Shown: positions 1 through 7,196 of the stretch, piece by piece
How the letters are laid out: the number at the start of each line of letters is the position of its first letter
How positions within the stretch are numbered: position 1 is the stretch's first letter
Source of the DNA: a bacterium
GTDB lineage: Bacteria; Bacillota_I; Bacilli_A; RFN20; UBA1709
DNA: 7,196 nt
Direction of reading: 5' to 3'
Assembly: GCA_012511355.1 (NCBI GenBank)
Contig: JAAZGG010000155.1
Span: forward strand, 1 to 7,196
Notes under the pieces: generated by a model
The model's input: the letters and a program-made list of their open reading frames with translations, nothing else
What the model was told of the DNA's origin: nothing
The model's database searches: none
Translations under genes and position numbers: made by a program

Positions 1-983
1 GTTTCAAAATCTTTAAATTGTGCGTAGTCTTCAGTTTGAGATAGGTTTTCAATTTCAACTTCAATGTTAATTGATGGCACATCCATGTCTGGATTATCAT
101 CAAACCAGGTGGCTGCAGCATCATTCAAATCACTGAGAGTCATAACTAACGTTGTAGTTTCATATCCACTGTCTGGATCTTGTGTTACAACCTCTGTACC
201 ATACTGTTCGATTGGGAACTCGACATCTTTTATAAAGGCGTGTGGATAGTTACTTTCATTTGGTGAACGAACTACCGTACCTATTAAAATTTCTTCATTT
301 CCTTCTTCGTCCGTACCAAGTCTTGTATACGGTAAAATTGCCGTAACGATACCTTGAGTTGAGTAAGTTACAGTAAGACCTCTAAGGTTACGACCATGTC
401 TAATTGTCACATCTGTATCAGTTCCACGTCTTTGATACACTGCGATTTCTTTATTGCCGTGCTGAACTTCACCACCCCAAACTTGGAGAACTGAATCTTC
501 TTCACCAGTAATACATGAAAGAAGATTTCGACGTGTCCATTTAACACTACCCAATTCGACAATGTCTGATATGAATAAGAAATCACAGGGGTCTATAGCA
601 ACACTACCCAGGGAGGTCATTGCTTGAGCGGGTGTTTTGTCTACAATAGTTGTTTCTGATACCATATTATCTGCTAAATCTGCAGTGTTTGTTCTAGCGT
701 AAATTTCCAAACTATTTTCATTGCTACTAAGATGATGTTCATAAATCCTAAACACGTGGGGTTGATCATAAGGGTTTGGTTTAGCTAAGATCAACATGTT
801 ATCTTCAATCAACGAATACTTAGCGCCGTTAACGGGGTAGGCCATCAATAGTTCGAACTCCCCGTTTAGAACTTCTGTTACTTCACATTTTGTGGCATCC
901 GACAGACGACCCAAACCGTTATGGGTAAAGATGTCTTCATCTGCTTGAAATAAAATTGGAACTAACCTACTAATGTGGCCCAC
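1..983 (-). CDS. Tail-associated endopeptidase/hub protein (Tal, prophage endopeptidase tail family), N-terminal part
   Basis: The frame is open from a TAA at 998-996 to the left window edge, so the C-terminus is missing; at least 324 residues are visible. The translation matches the N-terminal region of the prophage endopeptidase tail family: a VPILF start, then NGLGRLSDATKCEVTE and GEFELLMAYPVNG (residues 19-50, counting from the ATT at 974), FRIYEHH, RRNLLSCITGEEDSVLQVWGGE (148-169, in two conserved blocks) and RRGTDTDVTIRHGRNLRGL (182-200). In this family the N-terminal domain forms the trimeric hub docking under the Dit ring, and the missing C-terminal part often carries cell-wall-degrading or receptor-binding modules. 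The start is uncertain. The only conventional in-frame codon upstream of the conserved region is GTG at 983-981, which lies inside the ribosome binding site; ATT at 974-972 has the right spacing. The gene overlaps the end of dit, suggesting translational coupling. Family is secure; start and C-terminal activity are not. Confidence 0.9.
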   Translation of the reverse strand, partial: MGHISRLVPILFQADEDIFTHNGLGRLSDATKCEVTEVLNGEFELLMAYPVNGAKYSLIEDNMLILAKPNPYDQPHVFRIYEHHLSSNENSLEIYARTNTADLADNMVSETTIVDKTPAQAMTSLGSVAIDPCDFLFISDIVELGSVKWTRRNLLSCITGEEDSVLQVWGGEVQHGNKEIAVYQRRGTDTDVTIRHGRNLRGLTVTYSTQGIVTAILPYTRLGTDEEGNEEILIGTVVRSPNESNYPHAFIKDVEFPIEQYGTEVVTQDPDSGYETTTLVMTLSDLNDAAATWFDDNPDMDVPSINIEVEIENLSQTEDYAQFKDFE

Positions 984-1726
984 CTCCCTTCGATCTTAAA
1001 TTGTGATGCTGTGGTATAACTAATTAAATTTTCACCTGGTAGTAAGATTGGAAAATCTCGAGTGTACATTTTGTTGTTTCTGTTTACTGGAGCACCACTC
1101 ACAATTTTGTATGCCTCCCCGATTTCAGAGTTTACTATTAAAGAAGAATCAACATCTTTAAACTCATAAGTTTTAGATCCGATCGTTACATCCATGTTAC
1201 CTGAACCAGTTAATGTAATAATTGGTTTTGACGGGTAGTTCGTTGGATTTGTTAGGGTTACCGTCGATTGTCCCCCAGAGGGGAGTGTTTTTTCATAACC
1301 AGTTGAAAAATACTTAAACGGTTTAACACTTAACTCTACTGAGTATAACAAAATATCTGGCCACTCACCACTTAACCTAAAATTTGGTCCTGTGATAGTT
1401 TTAACATAGTAAACTCTGTTCGGATCAAAGTATAACTCTAGGGGCACGTAGCCCCCAGAGTCAAATGTGTATGCTATCTTTTCTCTCATTGCCGAAATGG
1501 TGCTGTCGTCTTCCGAGCCTACTTGACAAATCAACTCAAGTGTAAAATTTGTATTTTCATAAGCATCTTCATCTAAAATATAATCACCGCTAACACCGGG
1601 AACAGAAATGAAAGAACTTTTGCGTATCGGAGTAGGTATTTCCGGTCGTAATTGAATTCGACTATCGGCTAATTCCGATGACGCTGTTGTGTTAAATTTA
1701 AACTCACCTGGAAGTAATGTTGTCAT
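962..1726 (-). CDS. Distal tail protein (Dit, SPP1 gp19.1-like, Sipho_tail family)
   Basis: This complete 254-residue protein, a normal length for Dit, is predicted to form the hexameric ring joining the tail tube to the tip and receptor-binding apparatus. The N-terminal ring-forming half (about 1-140) shows the usual pattern RPEIPTPIRKSSFISVPG, then GDYILDEDAYENTNFTLEL and, at its end, SVELSVKPFKYF (129-140). The C-terminal half (about 150-254), galectin-like in known Dit structures, has NPTNYPSKPIITLTGSG (160-176), FPILLPGENLISY (225-237) and a closing GRWATL. These blocks recur at these places across Bacillota siphophage Dits. ATG at 1726-1724 is chosen because a good ribosome binding site precedes it. 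The gene starts 14 bases after the TMP stop and its last codons overlap the start of tal, so the three are very likely co-transcribed. No carbohydrate-binding insertion is seen, so this is a plain rather than an extended Dit. Confidence 0.93.
   Translation of the reverse strand: MTTLLPGEFKFNTTASSELADSRIQLRPEIPTPIRKSSFISVPGVSGDYILDEDAYENTNFTLELICQVGSEDDSTISAMREKIAYTFDSGGYVPLELYFDPNRVYYVKTITGPNFRLSGEWPDILLYSVELSVKPFKYFSTGYEKTLPSGGQSTVTLTNPTNYPSKPIITLTGSGNMDVTIGSKTYEFKDVDSSLIVNSEIGEAYKIVSGAPVNRNNKMYTRDFPILLPGENLISYTTASQFKIEGRWATLVG
981..990 (-). promoter_or_regulatory. Strong ribosome binding site of the tal gene
   Basis: Read on the minus strand the site is AAGGGAGGTG, containing GGAGGTG, a seven-base match to the Bacillota anti-Shine-Dalgarno sequence. 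It lies inside the last codons of dit. From GGAGG there are eight bases to ATT at 974-972, an ideal distance. The only conventional in-frame start, GTG at 983-981, is part of the site itself and cannot be paired with it. The site therefore argues for initiation at ATT, or for an unconventional arrangement at GTG. Confidence 0.75.
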
Positions 1727-1732
1727 GCGAAA

Positions 1733-1742
1733 CTCACCGCCT
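1733..1742 (-). promoter_or_regulatory. Ribosome binding site of dit
   Basis: On the minus strand AGGCGGTGAG begins within the TMP stop codon and matches AGGAGGTGA at eight of nine bases. Its last matched base is seven bases from the ATG at 1726-1724. It supports that start and implies that ribosomes ending the TMP gene can restart on dit. Confidence 0.7.
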
Positions 1743-4700
1743 ATCCTCTACTAAATCTTAACCGATCGTCCATTGCCTTAATCTCCTTCTCAACGCCGAC
1801 GGCTATTTCACGAATCTTGTCGGGACTCAATCCATCACCCTCAACCTTGATTGCAATGTCATATTGTGTTGTGGGTTTCTGCATTTGTCCGAACATGAGT
1901 TCTAATTGTTGGGCCACTGGTTTTGTAGAAATACCTTTCATGGTGCCTGACGTTTGATACGCCAAGTTATTAGTATATGTTTTACCACCAAGAATAGCAT
2001 TCATAGCTCCTAGACCACTGTAAATATCGTCCAGATTTAAAATCGGAGTAATTACTGGACTTTTTAAGTCACTTGTCAGTAAGTGTTTGATTAATGCTAA
2101 TGCATTCTCTAAACCAAACAAACTACTTTCGCCAACATCTTGACCCGCAGTACGAGCTTTACGTAATCCTGCTTCTAAGGCACCAATAAAACCATCAACC
2201 GCAAAGATACCAGTCTTAAAGAATTCCTTTGAGGGTGATGAAATCTTCAAACCTTCATTCGCACCCTTTAAAGCTTCCTTACCAATATCTCTACCTGCGG
2301 TTTTAGGTGCAGGCTTTTTAGCTTTCAAACCATCAATAAATCCTTGTGCTGCATTCTCACCAGAAGTCTTAAACTCAGCTTTCATTTTACTAAGTTCAGC
2401 CAACGCTTGACTTACTGGAGTGGATACTGCGGTTTTGACGTAGTATACCTGAACTTGAATGCCTCTAATGAGATTAATCATCAAGGTTTCACCAGCGGTT
2501 TTAAGTCGTGTATGATCTTCACTCAAGTAATCTCGAATAGAAGTGACGATTGCACGAACAGCGTTCTTAAATGTAATACCTGATCTGAATTCTACGAAAG
2601 CATCGATAATGCGATCAAGTCCCGACTTTGTAACGATGTATAATGCTGCCTTTAGTTCTGCCGTTTTAGCCCTAGATTCACTTACGATGTTGGTGAACAA
2701 AGAAGTGACCGCCGCCTTAATTCTGCCATCGGCGCCTGTGAATACTTCCGTAAATCCACTAATAGCTTGGTCGCCAACTCGCTTCAAGTCCGCTATAAAA
2801 AGGGACATCGAGCTTGTTGATAACTGACTAGTCCCTTTAGCGATTTCAATCAGCCGTTCAAGTGCTGGTAACACATGTGAAATGACGTCTGAATTGAATG
2901 AACTCCCACCAATAGAATTGGAGAAGCTTACAAGTCCACTACCCAAAGAAATCAGCTGTTCACCAAGAACTTTGAAGTTGTATTCTTGCGACCAAATAGA
3001 TTTCAGTCCACCACGGCTACCCTCAAGTTTATTGGCAATCTGAACAAGTTCGTCCGTAGCACTGAGAGCGCCAGTTAGATCACCTTCAGATATGTTACCA
3101 ACTCGATCGGCAAACATTTTCAAACCCTGCCCAAAGACAACCATTTCTCCAGCAAATTGCCCAAGACTATTGTCTCCAGACCAAAGGGATACTACACCAC
3201 CATGCGGGGGTAGGGTCTCTTCCAACTCTTTCATAAGACGACCAGCATTCGCAGCAGACTCTACAACTTTTTCGTTGATGCCTCCGCCAGCCTTAATTAC
3301 GTCCTGAAATTTAACGATAGCGTGAGCAAAGACAACTAAAGACATTCCAAATGTCTGAAGATCTGCATCGCCAGCAAACCAGCTTTTCCAGATCCCACCA
3401 TGTGACGGTAGGGACTTTTCTAAAGCCGATAATGCTAAACCAGCATTCCCGGCATCGGTAGCAAGGTCTACATCTACACCGCCACCTTCTTTAAGTACCG
3501 TTTGGAAATTAACTAAACCTTCAGCAAAGTAACTTAATTCCCGACCAAATGTTACGAGATTTGCATCTCCTGCGAACCATTCTTTCCAAATACCACCATG
3601 TGAGGGTAAGGACTTCTCAAGTGCAGCTAATGCTTCACCTGCTGCGGCGGCAGTCTTTGCTAACTCAAGATCAACAGTTACACCCTCAAACTTCGCCTGG
3701 AAATCTACAATTCCTTGAGCAAAGTATTCCAACTGACGCCCGAACGATACTAAGCTAGCATCACCAGCAAACCATTCTTTTAATATACCACCATGTGACG
3801 GTAAAGAGGACTCCAGTTCGGCAAGGGTTTTACCTGCGGCAGCAGCGTCTTCTGCTAATTTAATATTAACGCCGCCTTTAAGTTTATCTTGGAATTTAAT
3901 TATTGCATCCGCTATAGCAACCATACCGTCACTAAATGCCGATAACGATTCCTTCTTTCCAAATATACTTTCCATGATTCCGCCTTCTGATGGAACTGCG
4001 GATAGTAACATACCAAACCCTTTCATAACCTCAGCAGCACTACTCATTTGTGAATAGTTCAAACCCTTCAACTGGTTCGAGAAATTTACTAACCGTGGAG
4101 CGAACGCCACAAGTTCGTCGCCTATCTCGGTTAACGTACGACCACCAGTGAAGAAGGTCATGAAATTCTTAGCTGCATCTACAAATTCAACCGCCATTAA
4201 CGTCATAATTGCGGCCGCCATCTGACCTGTTTTCTCTCCCAGGTTACTAGGAATATTCTGTACATGTTTAAAGAAGGGTTGTAATTTATTCATGAATGTA
4301 GTCAAGTGATCTGCCATGTTAGGTAATGACGCGGTTAAACCTTCACCAATACCACCAATAAAGGCACCGATCATTTGACCAATTCCGTTCGTAATCGTGG
4401 TAACTATTTCAATACCTTTTTCGATTTTCCCAATGAGGTTGAAATCTTTTCCAACCCATTCGTCAATCACACCAAGTAGTGTAAATAGTCCCCCGACCAA
4501 TATAATTACCGCATCGATTGCTAAAGCGCCCTTAGTTGCGGCGGCCAAATCAATTTTTGATGCTATGAACGCCGCTGCTGACGCAGCTAACAGAACTTCT
4601 GATAGTGCGGTAGCCACAAGTAGAGCTTTATCCACCTCCGGCATTTCAGTTAATCCATATAGAATCAACGCAACTCCACCGACAAAGGCTAGCATTAATA

Positions 4701-7196
4701 CTAAAGTAGCTTCTGCTGTTTTAGCATCATCTGCGGCTTTAATTAGGACAGCCATCATGGCTATTGTTAAATCGATTGCTAAAGCAGCAGGAATTAATCG
4801 TTCTGGATCAATAACCGACAAAGCAACTATTGAGGCAGCAAGTAAAACCGCCATGGTAGTTACAGCATAGACGGTTTTATACGATCCTTCAGCTTTAGAA
4901 GCGACTAATAGTAACATACCAATAATGACGAGTAAACTATCAACGGCCAATAAAGCAGGAACCAATTGTTTTGGATCCAGTTTACTAAGCATGACGATTG
5001 CTACGGATAACAATGTAACTGCAATACCAACACTAACCAGCGATTTAGCCGATTTGTCAGCATCTTTACCAGCCAAACGAGTGGATGCTAAGAAAATCGA
5101 AATACCAAGCATAAGCGAGGTCATCACAGCTAATCCTTTATTAAGATCGGAATCTTTGATTGCTGCTATTTTCTTAAAGACCGTTACAAAGAGCCAAATA
5201 CTGGCAGCAATTGCAATAAGTGCTACCCCGCCCTTTGTCGCGTTCTTCCCAGCAAGTCTTGTCATGGCCATAAAGCCTGCAATGATTGCCATCATACCGA
5301 TGATTTTTGCTTCTGAGCCTTCAATGTTTACTTTCGTCATGGCTTTTATTGCACTAACTAGCATTTTCACTGCTTGTGCTAATGCCAACAGTTGCGTTAC
5401 TTGACCAATGGTACTCGTAGCCTCATCGCCAGTAATACTAGTAGCAATTTGTTTAAACTTATCTGGTAAGACTTTGGTAACGGTAGACGAAACACTCTTT
5501 CCAGCCGTTCCACCACCAAGAAATCTTGCCAGGAGAACGAACGCAGCTACGACACCAAGAAGAATCAGTACTTTTGGCAATAGCCCCTCGGTGTTCAAAG
5601 TCGCGAGTGATTTGATTGCAGCGATTGCTGCTGTTAAAGCACCAACAACTTGAACAATCGGCGAGATGTTAAACAAACCACCCTTCTTTGCCGGAACAGA
5701 AGCCTGAGCTTCCGCCAATTTCGTTTTCATCAGGGTAGTAATTACAAATATCCCCGCCATTGCAGCGGCGATGATACCAACAGTAATTCCTGCACGCTTT
5801 AAATCCTCAGTTGGAATCTGCGCAATGACCCAAAGAGATGCGGCGATTACACCAATTGCAAGTGCGAAGTTTAACAAAGCTTTTGCTCGTTCATTTAGCG
5901 CTTTTGCCTTTAAGTTTTTCTCCATTCCTTTAGAGAAATCTTTAATTCCTTCACCAACATTTTTAAATATACTACTAATGTTGAACCCGATGTCTGCTAA
6001 CGGTTTCAATAATAGATCTTTCAATGCACTAATAGCCTTTAAGCCTATGATCGATCCAATTAACTTCGTGATGTCCGTAATATTCAGATGAGATAGGTAA
6101 TCAAAGAGTCCTTTTACACCACCCATCAGTTTTTCAGCAATAGTTCCCGCACCGGCTGCAGCACTATTAAATCCATCCTTCATTGAGCCAAAAATTCCAA
6201 ATATCGTTTCTTTGACATTCTTGCTAGAGGATTTAAGTGTGTTTAAAAGATTCGAGAAGAAGGTTTTGATCGCTTCTTTTACTTTATTGAAATCAATCTT
6301 ACCGGTTTCATCTCGAATATCCTGGAAGAATTTAACAACTGCATCTCGTGCGTCGTTGTACTTATCAACGACCCAATCTATGACTTTACCAAATGTTTCT
6401 TTTGTTTTTGCAGTGAAGTCTTTAAATTGTGGCGAATTAATAAAATCTGTAATTCTCTGTTTTACGTTACTAAACGCTGAGGAAGCTGATGTTTTAAACT
6501 TTTGGAAGGCTTCACCAGAACGAACTTGGACCCACCAGTCTTTTAAGCGATCAGTCATCGTACGTACACCATCAGAAGCTTTCTGGTAGATCTTCGTATC
6601 TTTTAAAGACGACAACCAACTTCTAGTACGTTCAGCAAAATCACGAATATTGGATGTTGCTGTTTGTACGAATGCTGATTTCTTGAAACTTTCAAACCAC
6701 TCTCTTGTTTTCGGACCAGCTTCTCGAATATAACCAAGAAACCGCTGTACTGGTTCGGAATTTCTAAGACTAAACATCCAGTTTCGAATAGTTGGACCAA
6801 GACGAGCAATTCCTTCGCGTAATTTTCGAATAGGTGTTAAATTACCAATAAAATTAAAAAGTGATTTGACTATGTTGACCAAGAAGCGAACAGCGGATTC
6901 TAATCCGTCTGTAATTTTAATTAACAATTCACTTTCGTTCAACCATTCTCTAAATCTATAAATTAAATCACCAATCCAAGCAAGAAAATCTAGAATGTTA
7001 CCACCTGTTGATTTAGCTGCTTTACCAACGATACCGAAAAGTTCAAATATAGGTTTTAATATTGATCCTACAGCACGAAATACGGTTTTAATTAAATCAA
7101 ACGCCAAACCAAAGATAGAAAGAACACCTCTGAAGAATTTCTCAATCTTTAAAGCTTGCTCTCGTAATGGAATTAAATCTTGAGTGAATCGTCTAA
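1741..7196 (-). CDS. Phage tail tape measure protein (TMP), 5'-truncated by the window edge
   Basis: At least 1817 residues run to a TAG at 1743-1741. A TTG at 7107-7105 could be read as a start, but the frame stays open for 29 more codons to the right edge and no ribosome binding site precedes the TTG, so the true N-terminus is outside. TMPs fill the tail tube, set its length, and are ejected with the DNA. Order in the visible part: amphipathic helices with a 27-residue repeat (6349-6834); helical linker; long hydrophobic region of repeated helix pairs (about 4465-5890); a second linker; six units of 63-66 residues (2905-4065); then a C-terminal domain with the hallmarks of Bacillota TMPs: GENAAQGFIDGL, ISSPSKEFFKTG (about 2210-2245) and a final GDGLSPDKIREIA...DRLRFSRG (1744-1840). 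Position immediately before dit confirms the role. I see no lysozyme, transglycosylase or M23 peptidase signature in the visible part. The function is secure; full length is unknown. Confidence 0.95.
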   Translation of the reverse strand, partial: RRFTQDLIPLREQALKIEKFFRGVLSIFGLAFDLIKTVFRAVGSILKPIFELFGIVGKAAKSTGGNILDFLAWIGDLIYRFREWLNESELLIKITDGLESAVRFLVNIVKSLFNFIGNLTPIRKLREGIARLGPTIRNWMFSLRNSEPVQRFLGYIREAGPKTREWFESFKKSAFVQTATSNIRDFAERTRSWLSSLKDTKIYQKASDGVRTMTDRLKDWWVQVRSGEAFQKFKTSASSAFSNVKQRITDFINSPQFKDFTAKTKETFGKVIDWVVDKYNDARDAVVKFFQDIRDETGKIDFNKVKEAIKTFFSNLLNTLKSSSKNVKETIFGIFGSMKDGFNSAAAGAGTIAEKLMGGVKGLFDYLSHLNITDITKLIGSIIGLKAISALKDLLLKPLADIGFNISSIFKNVGEGIKDFSKGMEKNLKAKALNERAKALLNFALAIGVIAASLWVIAQIPTEDLKRAGITVGIIAAAMAGIFVITTLMKTKLAEAQASVPAKKGGLFNISPIVQVVGALTAAIAAIKSLATLNTEGLLPKVLILLGVVAAFVLLARFLGGGTAGKSVSSTVTKVLPDKFKQIATSITGDEATSTIGQVTQLLALAQAVKMLVSAIKAMTKVNIEGSEAKIIGMMAIIAGFMAMTRLAGKNATKGGVALIAIAASIWLFVTVFKKIAAIKDSDLNKGLAVMTSLMLGISIFLASTRLAGKDADKSAKSLVSVGIAVTLLSVAIVMLSKLDPKQLVPALLAVDSLLVIIGMLLLVASKAEGSYKTVYAVTTMAVLLAASIVALSVIDPERLIPAALAIDLTIAMMAVLIKAADDAKTAEATLVLMLAFVGGVALILYGLTEMPEVDKALLVATALSEVLLAASAAAFIASKIDLAAATKGALAIDAVIILVGGLFTLLGVIDEWVGKDFNLIGKIEKGIEIVTTITNGIGQMIGAFIGGIGEGLTASLPNMADHLTTFMNKLQPFFKHVQNIPSNLGEKTGQMAAAIMTLMAVEFVDAAKNFMTFFTGGRTLTEIGDELVAFAPRLVNFSNQLKGLNYSQMSSAAEVMKGFGMLLSAVPSEGGIMESIFGKKESLSAFSDGMVAIADAIIKFQDKLKGGVNIKLAEDAAAAGKTLAELESSLPSHGGILKEWFAGDASLVSFGRQLEYFAQGIVDFQAKFEGVTVDLELAKTAAAAGEALAALEKSLPSHGGIWKEWFAGDANLVTFGRELSYFAEGLVNFQTVLKEGGGVDVDLATDAGNAGLALSALEKSLPSHGGIWKSWFAGDADLQTFGMSLVVFAHAIVKFQDVIKAGGGINEKVVESAANAGRLMKELEETLPPHGGVVSLWSGDNSLGQFAGEMVVFGQGLKMFADRVGNISEGDLTGALSATDELVQIANKLEGSRGGLKSIWSQEYNFKVLGEQLISLGSGLVSFSNSIGGSSFNSDVISHVLPALERLIEIAKGTSQLSTSSMSLFIADLKRVGDQAISGFTEVFTGADGRIKAAVTSLFTNIVSESRAKTAELKAALYIVTKSGLDRIIDAFVEFRSGITFKNAVRAIVTSIRDYLSEDHTRLKTAGETLMINLIRGIQVQVYYVKTAVSTPVSQALAELSKMKAEFKTSGENAAQGFIDGLKAKKPAPKTAGRDIGKEALKGANEGLKISSPSKEFFKTGIFAVDGFIGALEAGLRKARTAGQDVGESSLFGLENALALIKHLLTSDLKSPVITPILNLDDIYSGLGAMNAILGGKTYTNNLAYQTSGTMKGISTKPVAQQLELMFGQMQKPTTQYDIAIKVEGDGLSPDKIREIAVGVEKEIKAMDDRLRFSRG
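2905..4065 (-). repeat. Six tandem 63-66-residue repeats in the TMP with an LPSHGGIWK.WFAGDA core
   Basis: The paired-glycine codons of successive units lie at 3979, 3787, 3592, 3394, 3196 and 3007, giving spacings of 192, 195, 198, 198 and 189 bases. Each unit reads: an Ala-rich helix, (S/T)LP.HGG, an aromatic patch (KEWFAGDA), then a second helix like L.(S/T)FG..L..FA.G(I/L)V.FQ. Units two to four are nearly identical in the core; the first (PSEGGIMESIFG) and last (EGSRGGLKSIWS) have diverged. A degenerate seventh copy lacking the double-Gly turn (TGGRTLTEIGDELVAFAPRLVNF) precedes the array up to about 4220. The central units also match closely in DNA (around 3395, 3593 and 3788), which points to later duplication. 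Similar units occur in other Bacillota phage TMPs. Confidence 0.85.
4465..5890 (-). repeat. Hydrophobic helix-turn-helix repeat region of the TMP, about seven units
   Basis: This stretch encodes about 475 residues dominated by A, I, L, V, M and G. Pairs of hydrophobic helices are separated by short polar turns: IPTEDL (near 5810), LNTEGL (5590), VNIEGS (5322), IKDSDL (5148), LDPKQL (4968), IDPERL (4798) and MPEVDK (4640). Turn spacing is 73 and 89 residues at first, then 53-60. Two units also share TRLAGK(N/D)A. Hydrophobic segments of this kind are usual in siphophage TMPs and have been linked to membrane insertion during DNA ejection. That role is inferred here, and the unit borders are approximate. 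Confidence 0.65.
6349..6834 (-). repeat. Six contiguous 27-residue (81-bp) protein repeats in the TMP
   Basis: Cutting the translation every 27 residues from the Pro codon at 6834-6832 gives six units without gaps, beginning PIRKLREG, PVQRFLGY, FVQTATSN, IYQKASDG, AFQKFKTS and QFKDFTAK. Position 2 is always hydrophobic or aromatic, position 3 is Q, R or K, and position 19 is Trp in five of six units (codons at 6778, 6697, 6616, 6535 and 6373; Arg at 6454). The segment just upstream (residues from about 6915) resembles a degenerate further unit. The repeat is clear in protein but diverged in DNA, so it is old. It is predicted to be helical. Periodic aromatic residues are known in TMPs; I infer that this is a tube-lining ruler segment. 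Confidence 0.8.

Noticed and set aside
64..249. Plus-strand frame of 61 codons opposite tal
   Set aside because: The opposite strand encodes well-conserved Tal sequence throughout; this is a shadow.
3197..3795. Direct repeats containing CCACCATG at 3197, 3395, 3593 and 3788, considered as a CRISPR or regulatory iteron array
   Set aside because: The spacing of 195-198 bases is in whole codons and the sequence encodes the HGG turn of the TMP protein repeat, so coding duplication explains it.
4397..5404. Plus-strand open frames of 157 and 159 codons opposite the TMP
   Set aside because: They are Ala/Ser/Thr/Ile-rich translations expected from the antisense of the hydrophobic repeat region. They lie wholly within a convincing gene and resemble no known protein.
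6212..6589. Plus-strand open frame of 125 codons opposite the N-terminal repeats of the TMP
   Set aside because: It is antisense to the 27-residue repeat region, where absence of stops follows from the codon use of the real gene. No family resemblance is visible.
6603..6809. Minus-strand frame of 68 codons inside the TMP
   Set aside because: It lies in another frame of the same strand over the TMP repeats and its translation has no recognisable features.
7105..7107. TTG as the start codon of the TMP gene
   Set aside because: The frame continues upstream without a stop for 29 codons to the window edge with TMP-like helical sequence, and there is no ribosome binding site before the TTG. The gene is cut by the window.

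Overview
The window is a piece of a tailed-phage or prophage structural module, with all genes on the minus strand and read from right to left. It holds three genes in the order tape measure protein (TMP), distal tail protein (Dit), tail-associated endopeptidase/hub protein (Tal). This is the standard order for long non-contractile tails (siphovirus morphology) of phages infecting Bacillota. The host assignment rests on three things: the Dit and Tal sequences are of the SPP1/Bacillota type, the ribosome binding sites resemble GGAGGTG, and the DNA is moderately AT-rich by eye. No host gene or integration site is visible, so phage and prophage cannot be told apart.

Layout: positions 7196-1741 encode at least 1817 residues of the TMP. 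Its true start lies beyond the right edge. Positions 1726-962 encode a complete 254-residue Dit. From about 983/974 to the left edge runs the N-terminal part of Tal, cut by the window. The TMP and Dit are 14 bases apart and Dit overlaps Tal by 13 to 22 bases. There is therefore no intergenic stretch, and I see no promoter, terminator, tRNA, CRISPR array or insertion sequence.

Together the products form the tail tip and the ruler inside the tube. TMP sets tail length and occupies the tube lumen, Dit forms the ring at the end of the tube, and Tal forms the hub below it. The most interesting content is inside the TMP, which carries three unrelated repeat families in succession. The first is six units of exactly 27 residues with a phased tryptophan. 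The second is about seven hydrophobic helix-turn-helix units. The third is six units of 63-66 residues with an LPSHGG...W.AGD core. The other notable point is the Tal start: the strong ribosome binding site is placed for an ATT codon, not for any ATG, GTG or TTG. I found no evidence of a new defence or mobile system here; the region reads as a phage tail operon.
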